34,239 nt of DNA from Microbacterium terregens (GCF_027922045.1 NZ_BSEX01000026.1:1-34239); one strand, 5' to 3'; positions 23,024 to 34,239 are shown, counted from the first letter of the stretch. The notes: generated by a model from the sequence alone, not told the origin. Numbers and translations are program-made.

Positions 23024-23386
23024 CTAGATCTCCGCTCCGATCGGTGCCGTGTATCGCTCGTCCACCACATCGCCCGTGTTGAGCACGCCGGCCGGTTCGA
23101 AGATCATCACCTCGGCCTCCTCATCGGCGGCTGTCCGGTGCTCCACGCTGCGCGGTACGATCACAAACTCGCCGGGCCCGAGATCCGCGATGTGGGTTCG
23201 GAACTCGACCCGGAAACGGCCGCGATGGACGAGGAACATCTCGTCCACGTCGGCGTGCGTGTGCCAGGGGAACACGCCCTCGGCCTTGACGAGCTTCACC
23301 TCCTGTCCGTTGAGACGGCCGACAATCTTGGGCCGCCATTGTTCATCGATGCGCGCGAAGCCCGCCGCCACATTGACCGTATCCAT
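23024..23386 (-). CDS. small cupin-domain protein, antisense between imuB and dnaE2
   Basis: A 120-residue single-cupin protein. The metal motif [10 protein letters not shown] and the second part P-R-S-V-E-H fit the cupin fold; substrate unknown. AGGAGG before the ATG at 23386 is a strong ribosome site, so this gene is real and not shadow. It lies opposite in strand, 2 bases after imuB and 47 bases before dnaE2, splitting a cassette that is usually continuous. It may have been inserted, or may be read from its own promoter in the dnaE2 upstream region. Confidence 0.85.
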   Translation of the reverse strand: MDTVNVAAGFARIDEQWRPKIVGRLNGQEVKLVKAEGVFPWHTHADVDEMFLVHRGRFRVEFRTHIADLGPGEFVIVPRSVEHRTAADEEAEVMIFEPAGVLNTGDVVDERYTAPIGAEI

Positions 23387-23433
23387 GCCCGCCTCCTGAT
23401 CGGCCCGCCATACCAAGCCGGCAGGTCGGCGTC

Positions 23434-26697
<3,264 letters not shown>

Positions 26698-26700
26698 GCA

Positions 26701-26976
26701 ATGGCAAGTCTGCCGCGCCATCAGCGCGTAATCATTTCCCTGTCGCTCCACATTCTTCGCGCCGCCATGGTTCGCTCGGGCGAGATGCGGGTCGACGCGG
26801 TCGAGGTCCGGCTGGCGCTGCGCTGCCTGCTGCCGCACTGCCCCGAACGCTGGCCACTCGAGCTGTTCTGGGACGCGGCCAGCCAAGACAACGAGATCGG
26901 CCGCGCCCAGGGTACCACCGCCGCATTCAACGGCATCGTCCGGCAGCTGCGGCTGGCAGGCCGGCATGAAGACTGA
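26701..26976 (+). CDS. hypothetical protein after dnaE2
   Basis: A 91-residue protein: R-H-Q-R-V-I-I-S-L-S-L-H-I-L-R-A-A-M, then a Leu/Arg-rich helix with C-L-L-P-H-C-P-E and an A-S-Q-D-N-E-I-G-R-A-Q-G end. The family is not recognised. The ATG lies 3 bases after the dnaE2 stop, and its end overlaps the next gene by 11 bases, so it is part of the dnaE2 operon and probably translated with it. This linkage points to a role in DNA damage handling. Confidence 0.65.
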   Translation: MASLPRHQRVIISLSLHILRAAMVRSGEMRVDAVEVRLALRCLLPHCPERWPLELFWDAASQDNEIGRAQGTTAAFNGIVRQLRLAGRHED

Positions 26977-27334
26977 ACCGGGTCAGGTAACCCCGTCGCC
27001 GGGTCGGGCCGACGACGCCATCGATCATGTCGGGCGCAAGCTGCGGACGCTCGAACAATGCGCGCTCCATCGCCGAACCTTCCGGCTGACGTGTCCGGCC
27101 TGCGGCCACGTCCGTCTCCTCGATGCGATCCCGCTCTGGTGGCTGTTCGTGAGGCGTGGCTGGGACGATGGCCTGCCGCAGGCGATCCGGCGTTTATGCT
27201 GCCAGCCCTGCCGAGACGGCGGTTGCGTTGTTCGGCCCCGCTTCGTCGTTACCCGCGAGCAACCCGAAGGGCCGCAACCGCCCTACCCCGACCGCCATGA
27301 GTGGAAGAGGGTTGTGTCGCGCTACCGCTCGTGA
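26966..27334 (+). CDS. hypothetical zinc-ribbon protein
   Basis: A 122-residue protein with a C4-like arrangement, C-P-A-C-G-H and later C-C-Q-P-C, about 39 residues apart, which may bind zinc. Between them is an A-I-P-L-W-W-L-F segment. The N-terminus (R-T-L-E-Q-C-A-L-H-R-R-T-F) is basic. The family is not named here. It overlaps the preceding gene by 11 bases and stops 13 bases before the HMCES-like gene, so all four may be cotranscribed. A DNA- or polymerase-linked role is possible, but only from context. Confidence 0.65.
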   Translation: MKTEPGQVTPSPGRADDAIDHVGRKLRTLEQCALHRRTFRLTCPACGHVRLLDAIPLWWLFVRRGWDDGLPQAIRRLCCQPCRDGGCVVRPRFVVTREQPEGPQPPYPDRHEWKRVVSRYRS

Positions 27335-27347
27335 TCGGATCGCCGCC

Positions 27348-27974
27348 ATGTGCAACCTGTACAATCTCAAGGTCGAGCGCTGGGAGTATCTCGACTATTT
27401 CCGGGCCGGCGAGGACGCCTGCAACGAGCTCGAGGTCACCAAGGATTACGCCGCCCCCGGCAAGCCCGGCTATGTGGTGCGCATGGACGCCGGGCAGCGC
27501 GTGCTCAGCACCATGAAGTGGGGGTTCCCGACCCGGAAGCCGCGCAAGCGGCCGGCGCGCAAAGGCGAGATGCCCTTCCTGCATGACTGGTGGACCAACT
27601 GCCGCAATCTTTCGAGCAACATGTGGCGGCCCTGGCTGCTCAAGCCCGAGCATCGCTGCCTCGTGCCTTTCTCGCGCTTTGCCGAACCGAAGGCCGTCGC
27701 CGATCGCAGCGGGCCGGGCGACACGAACTGGTGGTTCACCGTCGCGGACCAGCCAGAGCCCTGCTTTGCGGGCGTCTGGAAGATCGATCAGGATCACGAC
27801 CGCGTCTATGCCTTCTGTACGACCGAGCCGAATGCACTTGTTGCACCCAAGCACCCCAAGGCCATGCCGGTCATCCTCATGGCGGAAGATCATGAACGCT
27901 GGCTCACGGCACCAGCCGAGGAGGCGCTACCCCTCGTGTCGGCCTATCCGTCGCAGCTGATGAGCGCGGCCTGA
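27348..27974 (+). CDS. SOS response-associated peptidase (YedK/HMCES-type)
   Basis: A 208-residue SRAP-domain protein. The family forms a thiazolidine crosslink through Cys2 with abasic sites in ssDNA and so protects them. Here C2 is exposed after Met removal (M-C-N-L-Y). N84 (W-T-N-C-R-N-L), the F-A-E-P segment with its Glu, and H169 (H-P-K-A-M-P) are in the expected order. The C-N-L-Y start is the subtype common in alphaproteobacteria, versus C-G-R in E. coli YedK. It follows dnaE2 and the two small genes; no separate LexA box was seen upstream. Confidence 0.92.
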   Translation: MCNLYNLKVERWEYLDYFRAGEDACNELEVTKDYAAPGKPGYVVRMDAGQRVLSTMKWGFPTRKPRKRPARKGEMPFLHDWWTNCRNLSSNMWRPWLLKPEHRCLVPFSRFAEPKAVADRSGPGDTNWWFTVADQPEPCFAGVWKIDQDHDRVYAFCTTEPNALVAPKHPKAMPVILMAEDHERWLTAPAEEALPLVSAYPSQLMSAA

Positions 27975-28061
27975 CGCTGCCGCTCTACACCCGATGGATC
28001 GGTACTGGCCGCCACGCCCCGCCGCGGTCTGACTGGCTTAGCGAACCGCGCCGGACATGGT

Positions 28062-28952
28062 ATGTTCCGGACGATGAACCTCATGACGAGCATGCGAACC
28101 GAGGTAGAAGGCGCTGCGGCCGCAGAACCAAGCGTCGACTTCGTCGTCGTCGATGTCGAGACCGCCTGTTCGCGCGTCAGCAGCATCTGCCAGATCGGCA
28201 TCGTCGGCTTTCGGGACGGACGGGAGGTGTTCGCCTATGAGACCCTCGTCGATCCCTGCGACGAGTTCTCGCCCTTCAACACGCGCATCCACGGCATCAG
28301 CTGCGATCACGTCGTGGGCAAGCCGACATTCGGCCACATCCATGAGCTCGTTGACGGTCACCTCGCCGGCCGGGTCACGGTCGCGCACTCGAACTTCGAC
28401 AAGGGCGCGCTTGCGGCCGCCTGCCGCTTTCATGACCGGCGCACGATCGAAACGACGTGGCTGGATAGCGTGCGGGTGGCGAAGCGCGCCTGGCCCGACT
28501 TGCCAAGCCATCGGCTTAACGTGCTGACCCGCTTCCTGGGCGTACGGCACAAGCACCATGACGCGCTCAGCGACGCCCGGGCAGCGGGAATGGTGATCGT
28601 CAGGGCGATCGACCATACCGGGATCGACCTCGCGGGTTGGCTGAAGCCGGCGAACCCGCGGGGTGGCCCGGCGCCGAAGCCGGCGGCAGATGGCTGCCTC
28701 GAAGGCGAACGAGCATTTGTTCTCGGACAAGCTCGTGACGGTCCGCTGGCAGTTCGCTTGGCAGAGCTGGGTGCGCGCGTCGTCGCCTCGGTCGGCACGA
28801 CGACGACGATGCTCGTCGTCAGCGATGATCAACCGTACGGCAGGTTCGTCGAGGCGAGCGCTCCATATCGAAAGGCAGAAGAGCTCCGAGGCGCCGGCGC
28901 TGCTCTGCGCATACTCGGCGAGAGTGAAATCGGGGACATGCAGGGCACTTGA
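28062..28952 (+). CDS. DnaQ-like 3'-5' exonuclease with BRCT-like C-terminus
   Basis: A 296-residue protein. The exonuclease domain (about 27-185) has all DEDDh motifs: D31 and E33 in V-V-V-D-V-E-T-A, I-H-G-I-S, and H166...D171 in H-H-D-A-L-S-D-A-R-A. The C-terminus (about 208-296: E-G-E-R-A-F-V-L-G, then L-A-E-L-G-A-R-V-V-A-S-V-G) resembles a BRCT domain. Such fusions occur in proofreading-like exonucleases. It may trim ends or act with the nearby polymerases. Start choice is uncertain: ATGs at 28062, 28074, 28083 and 28092, with no clear ribosome site. Confidence 0.85.
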   Translation: MFRTMNLMTSMRTEVEGAAAAEPSVDFVVVDVETACSRVSSICQIGIVGFRDGREVFAYETLVDPCDEFSPFNTRIHGISCDHVVGKPTFGHIHELVDGHLAGRVTVAHSNFDKGALAAACRFHDRRTIETTWLDSVRVAKRAWPDLPSHRLNVLTRFLGVRHKHHDALSDARAAGMVIVRAIDHTGIDLAGWLKPANPRGGPAPKPAADGCLEGERAFVLGQARDGPLAVRLAELGARVVASVGTTTTMLVVSDDQPYGRFVEASAPYRKAEELRGAGAALRILGESEIGDMQGT

Positions 28953-29173
28953 TCGGAAGCCGTCTGCCGGGCGATCGGCTGCTTCTCAAAACTCAAGACT
29001 GAGGGTCGAGAAGGCGGGGTGCATTCGAGAAAGGTTTTTGAGACGCTCTTTCCCTCTGCCGCGGCGTCTCATCGAGCCGACTATCAAAACCGATCGTGGG
29101 TGTTGAAAAAGTCCTACTGAAGGCTGCCGATCGTCTGTCGAAATCGCCTTTTTAGATTATGCGAGAGGTTTGC
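28953..29173. other. AT-richer spacer with inverted repeat, possible mobile-element scar
   Basis: No gene is evident in these 221 bases. GAGACGC (29040-29046) and GCGTCTC (29064-29070) form a 7-bp inverted repeat. A GGTGTTGAAAAAGTC-like stretch near 29,099-29,113 recalls IS ends from memory, but no matching terminal repeat or transposase was found. The lower GC marks the change from the SOS genes to the sulfite module. Confidence 0.35.
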
Positions 29174-29656
29174 TTATCCGGTTCCACCTGAGACATCAGG
29201 AGCCACCTTGGGGTCGGGATCCTGTGCCTTGCCGGTTGCGGGTGCCGCTTTCTGGCTCGGCATAGCGGTGAGATAAGCAACGATCGCGTCAACGTCCTTC
29301 TCGGCCACCGGCGCCTTGTACACCTCACGCATCTTGGTGACGGTCGCCTTCCACTGGTCCGCCGACAGCGCAGGCTGAGTTAGCGCCATGCTGGCCGAGT
29401 GGCACGAAGTGCAGTTGGCGTTGATGACGTCGGCGTGCGGACCATCGGGGTAGGTAGCGTCATCGACCGGCAGGTCGACGCTGGTCGAGGCGAGCGAAAA
29501 GCCGCGGGCTGAGACGCTGGTGGGCGGTGCCGGCTCGGATGTCTCGGAGATCGGGGCAGGCGCCTTGCGGCTGCTCGGCGCCCCGATCGAGACGAGGATA
29601 ATGCCGGTCAGGCCGATCAGGCCAGCGGCCATGATGCCGGGAGACGGGGTCTTCAT
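29174..29656 (-). CDS. monohaem cytochrome c (SorB-like)
   Basis: A 160-residue exported cytochrome. An N-terminal hydrophobic segment (about 8-25) is a signal or anchor. The haem site is C82-T-S-C85-H86, and M109 (T-V-T-K-M-R-E) is the likely sixth ligand. A Pro/Ala-rich linker precedes the domain, and a polar tail ends it. It directly follows the sulfite oxidase gene (12-base gap), so it is the probable electron acceptor, as SorB is for SorA in Starkeya. Confidence 0.87.
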   Translation of the reverse strand: MKTPSPGIMAAGLIGLTGIILVSIGAPSSRKAPAPISETSEPAPPTSVSARGFSLASTSVDLPVDDATYPDGPHADVINANCTSCHSASMALTQPALSADQWKATVTKMREVYKAPVAEKDVDAIVAYLTAMPSQKAAPATGKAQDPDPKVAPDVSGGTG

Positions 29657-29668
29657 GCTACTCGCTCC

Positions 29669-30904
29669 TCAGGCCGCGATGATGGTGGTGGTCTCGATAT
29701 TGCCGCGCATGAACCCGCCCGGGTTCCAGATCGGCTTCATCGGCTGGGCGACACCGTTGGTGTTCCAGCAGCGCACCATGATCGGGTTGGCACCGCGTCG
29801 CAGCGGCACGCGACCATCCCACCGACGGAAGCTGTACCTGCCCTCGTCCGCTCCGAGCGTCGTCCTGTACCAGGTGCGGCCTCCGTCCGACGATACATCG
29901 ACCTTGGCGACGCCGCAGTCGCCGCCCATCGCGATGCCGCCGACCGGGATCGATGCCTCATAGGCTATCGTCTGGCCATCGGGCAGGCTGGTCATCCAGC
30001 TGCGCGGGATCATGCGGTTGATGGGGACAGTCGGGAAGTCTCTGGCGCCGGGCGCGACATTCGCGCCCGGCGTCGCGGGGATCTTGTAGGCCTTGGCCAT
30101 CCAATACTGGTCGTCGGGGCCGGGCAGTACCTCGATCGAGTTCAGCATCTTGACCCAATAGGTCGAGTACCAGCCCGGCACGATCAGCCGGCAGGGAAAG
30201 CCATTGAGGAGCGGCAGCTGCTCGCCGTTCATGCCGAAGGCGATCATCACTTCGCCGTCGCGGGCATGGTCGATGTCGAGCGCCTTCTCAAAGTCAGGGG
30301 CGCCCGCCACGACCGGTTGATCGAGCGCACCGAAGCGCACCTGCACCGCGCCTGTCTTGACCCCGGCGAGGTCGAGCACGTCGCGCAGGCGCACACCGAG
30401 CCATTTGGCATTGCCCATCGCGCCGTTGCCCCATTGCGCGCCGGCAACACGTGGCTGGAACAGCCCACGGCTGTTTCCCGAGCATTGGTTGACCGCCGCC
30501 ATCTCGACCCGCGGCAGGCGCAGCAGCTGGGCGAGGCTGATCGATAGCGGTCGGTTGACGTGGCCGAAGACGTTGAGGCGGAAAGTCTCGACATCGATCG
30601 AGGTCGGGATGTCGGCCCAGTGCCAGCGGACGAAGAACTGGTCGTTGGGCGTGAACACCGACTTGTCGAACACGTCCATCGGCGTTTCCAGCAAGGGCGG
30701 ATGGACACGCTGGAGGATCATGCTGCCCTTGCCGGGAAAGGCGCTGGTCATCGGCCGTTCGGCATTGCCGCCAGGCAGCTTCAGGTCGACGAGCTGCTGC
30801 GCCAGTGCCGGCGCGGCGGCAAGGCCGGCGGTACCGAGCGCGGCATGCCTGAGAAAGCGGCGACGGCTGGTCTCACTCGCCAGTCCGGCGTCGAAATTGT
30901 CCAT
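29669..30904 (-). CDS. sulfite oxidase, SorA-like molybdoenzyme
   Basis: A 411-residue oxidoreductase molybdopterin-binding protein. A twin-arginine signal (R-R-R-F-L-R-H, then a hydrophobic stretch and A-L-A) directs folded export. The molybdenum-ligand Cys is C141 in N-Q-C-S-G-N-S-R-G. A Mo-cofactor dimerisation (Ig-like) domain follows at the C-terminus (S-S-D-G-G-R-T-W-Y). It oxidises sulfite to sulfate in the periplasm, passing electrons to the cytochrome c encoded next. The longer frame beyond 30904 is not used, because the Tat start fits here. Confidence 0.9.
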   Translation of the reverse strand: MDNFDAGLASETSRRRFLRHAALGTAGLAAAPALAQQLVDLKLPGGNAERPMTSAFPGKGSMILQRVHPPLLETPMDVFDKSVFTPNDQFFVRWHWADIPTSIDVETFRLNVFGHVNRPLSISLAQLLRLPRVEMAAVNQCSGNSRGLFQPRVAGAQWGNGAMGNAKWLGVRLRDVLDLAGVKTGAVQVRFGALDQPVVAGAPDFEKALDIDHARDGEVMIAFGMNGEQLPLLNGFPCRLIVPGWYSTYWVKMLNSIEVLPGPDDQYWMAKAYKIPATPGANVAPGARDFPTVPINRMIPRSWMTSLPDGQTIAYEASIPVGGIAMGGDCGVAKVDVSSDGGRTWYRTTLGADEGRYSFRRWDGRVPLRRGANPIMVRCWNTNGVAQPMKPIWNPGGFMRGNIETTTIIAA

Positions 30905-30993
30905 GACAAGGCTCTCCTGTGGCCAGCCACGCTGGCGGATCGAAGGGGCGTTTCGCAAGTGATCGGACCGACTGATCCGATCATCATGGCGGA

Positions 30994-32144
30994 TCAGTTC
31001 GGGGTGGCGATGCAGGGTGAGACGAACAGGTTGCCGCGCCATGCGCCGGCCAGCGTCTTGGCGCCGACGAGCAGCCACATCGCCGCAAGCGCGACTGTCA
31101 GCACCGTGCCCACGAAACCGAAGAAACCGAGGTTCAGCGTCGTGCCTAGGCGGAAGGTGGCGACGGTGTAGACGCCGAGCGGAAAGGTATAGCCCCACCA
31201 GCCCAGGTTGAACGGGACGCCGGCGCGCCAGTAGCGGATGGTGATGAGCGTCGCGAGCGCCAGCCACCACAGGCCGAAGCCCCACAGGCAGAGTCCGGCC
31301 ACAACGCCGATCCCTTCCGCGACGGTACCGACACCGGCCAGCCCGTGCGCCGCGAGGATCGCCGGCGCGTCCGCCCCGAGCACCAGCATGCCCAGAGCAC
31401 CCGTGCCGATCGGTCCCAGCGCCAGCCAGGAGGACGCCGCCATGCTCTCATGCGGCAGCTTGTGGAGCGCCATGCGCAGGATCAGGATGGCGAGGATGCC
31501 GAACGCGACCGGCACCGAATAGGCCCACAGCACGTAGGAAGTGGCGAGCATCGCGATCTGCGCGTGGGGATCGGTCAGATGCGGCGCGAGCAACCCGCCA
31601 CTGGCACCCGCCACTTCGGCTGCGACGACCGGCAGCAGCCATACCGCGGTCATGCCGTCCAGGCTGTGCTCGTGGCGGGTGAACATCAGGTACGGGATCA
31701 GCACGCCGCATGCGAGCGACATGGCGACGTCGATCCACCACAGGACGTGTGCTACCGGCACGATGCCGTTACCGAACCGCGCGATTCCGAAAGCGAGGCA
31801 ACCGTTGATGATCGTCGCGAGGCCCATTGGGATGGTCCCGATGAACATCGATACGGTGTTGTGCCCGAAGATGCGCCGCGCCTCGTGCCCGAACATCGCC
31901 CAGCGCGCGCCATAGAGGCCGGCGAACAGCGCGAAGAGCGCGATATTGAAGAACCACAACACCTCCCCACCGGCTTTAGCGAGGGGCCGATGCCGGCCAC
32001 CTGCGGCAGCGCGAGGGCGAGGATGCCCGTGCCCATCGTCGCGGCGAACCAGTTGGGCGTGAACTGGCGGATCATCCCGCGCGGATGGTCGAGCCGACTG
32101 AGCGGCTTGAGGCCGCTGAGAACGGAGTGCGTGTCGGCAGTCAT
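30994..32144 (-). pseudogene. TehA/SSU1-like (TDT family) transporter, one-base frameshift
   Basis: An intact product would be about 383 residues with ten membrane helices. The start M-T-A-D-T-H-S-V-L-S-G-L and F-T-P-N-W-F-A-A-T-M-G-T-G-I match the SLAC1/TehA/SSU1 family. The frame breaks after S-L-K-P-V-G, and the remainder (V-L-W-F-F-N-I-A-L-F-A-L-F) is read one frame over. A missing base in a C run at 31965-31968 explains it. SSU1 is a sulfite efflux pump in yeast, so sulfite export fits the neighbours. The ATG overlaps the LysR stop by 4 bases. The break may be a base-call error rather than real loss. Confidence 0.8.
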
Positions 32145-33013
32145 GCGACCTGCTCCTTGATGAGGTCCGTCAGCGCGTCGGCCGCGCGGGTGCGATAGCG
32201 TTCCTTGTGGCGCAGCGCGTGAAAGGCGCGGTCGGGCAGCCCGAGCGGCAGCTCGACAAGGTCACCGGCCTTGAGCGCGCGCGCGACGACCAATCGCGAC
32301 AAGACGGCAACGCCGGCACCCGCCTCGACGGCGGTGCGCACCGCCTCGTTGGACGGCAGCGTCATCGCTATCGTCAGCTGGGCCGGATCAAACCCGCGCG
32401 TTCGCAGCACGTCCTCGAAGGTCGAGCGCGTACCCGATCCCAGCTCACGGACGATCCAGCGTTCAGTGCGCAGCCAGGCCTCGTCGACACGTTCGGCGTC
32501 CTCGCGGCCGACCAGCACCATCGGATCACGCCCGACGTTCCAGTGGGCGAGTGCCGGTTCGTCCACCTCGCCCTCGACGAAACCGAGCTCCGCCGCGCCG
32601 CTCAGGACCTGCGCTGCCGCACCTTCGGTGTTGTCGATCGCCAGTTCGACCGCGATCTGCGGGTGGCGTTCGTGGAAGGCGGCGAGCTTTGCCGGCAACC
32701 AGTAGCTCGCGATCGTCTGGCTGGCGACGATCCGCAATGAACCACGGGCAAGCCCGGCATAGTCCGCCAGCATCGTCTCGGCATGCGCTGCCCGCCCCAG
32801 CACCGCGCGCGCTTCCTCCAGAAAGCCGCGGCCTGCTTCGGTCAGCTGGATGCCACGCCCGACGCGGTGAAACAGAGGAACCCCGTAGCGCGCTTCGAGG
32901 GCAGCAATCGCGCCGGAGGCAGCGGACTGCGTGACGTTCAGCACCTCCGCTGCCTTGGTAACGTGTTCGCGCTCGGCGACACCGACGAAGATTCTGAGCT
33001 GCTCCAGGGTCAT
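32141..33013 (-). CDS. LysR-family transcriptional regulator
   Basis: A 290-residue regulator. Residues 1-60 are the winged HTH: L-E-Q-L-R-I-F-V-G-V-A-E, then A-A-E-V-L-N-V-T-Q-S-A-A-S. The periplasmic-binding-like effector domain starts at about 90. It resembles the CysB/CbbR-like group by order only. It is divergent from the second sulfite oxidase (146-base spacer) and overlaps the transporter start by 4 bases, which suggests it controls the sulfite genes, perhaps in response to a sulfur compound. Confidence 0.9.
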   Translation of the reverse strand: MTLEQLRIFVGVAEREHVTKAAEVLNVTQSAASGAIAALEARYGVPLFHRVGRGIQLTEAGRGFLEEARAVLGRAAHAETMLADYAGLARGSLRIVASQTIASYWLPAKLAAFHERHPQIAVELAIDNTEGAAAQVLSGAAELGFVEGEVDEPALAHWNVGRDPMVLVGREDAERVDEAWLRTERWIVRELGSGTRSTFEDVLRTRGFDPAQLTIAMTLPSNEAVRTAVEAGAGVAVLSRLVVARALKAGDLVELPLGLPDRAFHALRHKERYRTRAADALTDLIKEQVA

Positions 33014-33065
33014 GCAGCTTATATCGCGCAACCTGATCGATACGACCAACCGTTTGATCTGCTCA

Positions 33066-33085
33066 TTCCAATCTGGATATCGGAA
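33066..33085. promoter_or_regulatory. candidate LysR operator
   Basis: TTCC-N12-GGAA (33066-33085) is a dyad in the 146-base spacer between the divergent lysR and sulfite oxidase genes, where LysR sites normally lie. It only approximates the T-N11-A core, so support is modest. Confidence 0.4.
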
Positions 33086-33159
33086 CGATCGGCAGCCTTT
33101 CGTCTGTGATGGTCTTGAAGACTTGAAGCGATCCGCGCGCTTGCGGCGTTTGTTCGTCC

Positions 33160-34227
33160 ATGACCGATATGATCGAGCGCAAATCCGATCCCTACAACGC
33201 CGAGCCGACGCCCGGCGCGCTGATCGAGCGGTTCCTGACGCCGCAGGCGCTGTTCTATGTGCGCAGCCATGGTGCGGTGCCTGATCTGCCTGCCGATCAT
33301 CGGATCGAAGTGAGCGGGACGGGCATGGCGAGCCGCTCCTTCTCGGTGGAGGAGCTGAAGAGGACGTTTGCCACGCGCACGGTGACGGCAGTTCTCCAGT
33401 GCGCCGGCAACCGGCGCACGGATCTCCAGCAGGTCGCCAAAACGTCCGGCGACCCGTGGGACGTGGGCGCGATCGGCAATGCAGAGTGGACCGGCGTACG
33501 CCTGGCCGATGTGCTCGATGCGGTCGGCGCACCTGATGCGTCCGACCTGTTCGTGGCGTTCACCGGCGCGGACGAGGTGGACGTGGAGGGCGAGGAAGCC
33601 TTGTTCGGGGTATCGATCGCCATGAGCAAGGCGCGGCAGCCCGACGTCCTCCTCGTCTGGGCGATGAACGGCGAGCCGCTGACGCCCGAACACGGCGCAC
33701 CGCTCCGCATGGTGGTGCCGGGCTATGCCGGCGTGCGCAGCGCCAAATGGCTGACACGGATCGAGGTGCGCAAGACGCCTTCCGACGCACCGATCCAGGC
33801 GCACGACTACAAGCTGTTTCCCGCCGATGTGACGAGCGACACCGTCGACTGGAGCCGGGGTCTGACCATCAATGCCATGCCGCTCAACGCCGCGATCTGC
33901 GTGCCCGGCTCTGGCGAAAGCCTGCCGGCCGGGGAGGTGCGGATCGAGGGCTATGCCATCGCCTATGATCGCCGCGTCTCTCGGGTCGAAGTTTCGGTAA
34001 ACGGTGGTCGCGAGTGGCAACAGGCGACGTTCGCCGATGATCCGGAGACACGCTGGAGCTGGCGGCGCTGGACCCTCGACGCCACGCTCGGCAAGGGGCG
34101 CCAGCATCTTGTCGTGCGCGCCTTCGACGAGGCTGGACAGGGACAGCCCGAACGGCCGGACACGATGTGGAACTTCGCCGGCTATCTGTGCACCGCCTGG
34201 CATCACGTCCACGTGCTGGTCGAATGA
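33160..34227 (+). CDS. second molybdopterin sulfite oxidase, no export signal
   Basis: A 355-residue sulfite-oxidase-fold protein. The Mo-ligand Cys is C81 in L-Q-C-A-G-N-R-R, as in plant and animal sulfite oxidases. A Moco domain to about 220 and an Ig-like dimerisation domain to the end are complete (W-S-W-R-R-W and W-N-F-A-G-Y). It has no signal peptide and no cytochrome b5 domain, so a cytosolic enzyme like plant SO is likely; the electron acceptor (perhaps oxygen) is unknown. It starts 146 bases from the divergent lysR gene. Confidence 0.9.
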   Translation: MTDMIERKSDPYNAEPTPGALIERFLTPQALFYVRSHGAVPDLPADHRIEVSGTGMASRSFSVEELKRTFATRTVTAVLQCAGNRRTDLQQVAKTSGDPWDVGAIGNAEWTGVRLADVLDAVGAPDASDLFVAFTGADEVDVEGEEALFGVSIAMSKARQPDVLLVWAMNGEPLTPEHGAPLRMVVPGYAGVRSAKWLTRIEVRKTPSDAPIQAHDYKLFPADVTSDTVDWSRGLTINAMPLNAAICVPGSGESLPAGEVRIEGYAIAYDRRVSRVEVSVNGGREWQQATFADDPETRWSWRRWTLDATLGKGRQHLVVRAFDEAGQGQPERPDTMWNFAGYLCTAWHHVHVLVE

Positions 34228-34239
34228 TCGAAGCGTCAG

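Noticed and set aside
28066..28077. GTTC...GAAC pair at the exonuclease start as a LexA site
   Set aside because: It is an inverted pair, unlike the direct repeat with 7-base spacing expected in alphaproteobacteria, and it lies inside the gene start.
28663..29106. 147-residue frame after the exonuclease
   Set aside because: It mostly overlaps the exonuclease gene in another frame and has no family pattern.
29097..29116. GTTGAAAAAGTC-like stretch as a definite insertion-sequence end
   Set aside because: No partner terminal repeat, target duplication or transposase was found, so it is kept only as a weak finding.

Overview
This is a GC-rich alphaproteobacterial window, most likely from a Sphingomonadaceae genome or large plasmid. 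The lineage call rests on three things: a split imuA-imuB-dnaE2 mutagenesis cassette, direct-repeat LexA boxes of the alphaproteobacterial type (GAAC-N7-GAAC or GTTC-N7-GTTC), and a MobF relaxase/TraD pair next to ArdC, DUF2493 and SSB genes of the kind seen on sphingomonad plasmids. Gene names come from reading the translated sequences; no database search was run.

Region 1 (1-12.6 kb) is the transfer part of a conjugative or mobilizable element. It opens with the C-terminus of an ArdC-like antirestriction protein. A hypothetical protein, a DUF2493/SLOG protein, a DUF2161 PD-(D/E)XK nuclease-like protein, a nuclease of the staphylococcal-nuclease family and a plasmid-type SSB follow. The DUF2493 and ssb genes share a GC-rich leader with four identical blocks in the same order. 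Two overlapping small genes (TraC/TraD-like) point left from a 400-bp gene-free stretch with large inverted repeats, a candidate oriT. To the right lie a small Ala-rich protein, a second gene-free stretch, a ribbon-helix-helix protein, the TraD coupling protein and the TraA (MobF) relaxase-helicase. Three small genes, the last a methyltransferase, close the region.

Region 2 (12.6-16.5 kb) holds metabolic and stress genes in tightly coupled sets. A deaminase, a YjlB-like cupin and a small helix-hairpin-helix protein (frameshifted here) overlap one another by 4 bp. An aldo/keto reductase, an MBL-fold hydrolase and an overlapping glutaredoxin-TspO pair follow.

Region 3 (16.6-29 kb) is a DNA-damage tolerance island. 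dinB, a DUF763 gene and alkB overlap by single bases behind one LexA box. A second LexA box precedes imuA-imuB. dnaE2 follows after an antisense cupin gene. Behind dnaE2 come a small unknown protein, a zinc-ribbon protein, a YedK/HMCES-type DNA-protein crosslinking protein and a DnaQ-like exonuclease with a BRCT-like tail. Together these supply lesion bypass, alkylation reversal, abasic-site shielding and possibly end processing.

Region 4 (29-34.2 kb) is a sulfite-detoxification module: c-type cytochrome, Tat-exported SorA-like sulfite oxidase, a TehA/SSU1-like exporter with a one-base frameshift, a LysR regulator, and a divergent second molybdopterin sulfite oxidase without an export signal. 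A short AT-richer scar (about 28,960-29,170) separates it from the SOS island. No rRNA, tRNA, CRISPR array or intact insertion sequence was seen.
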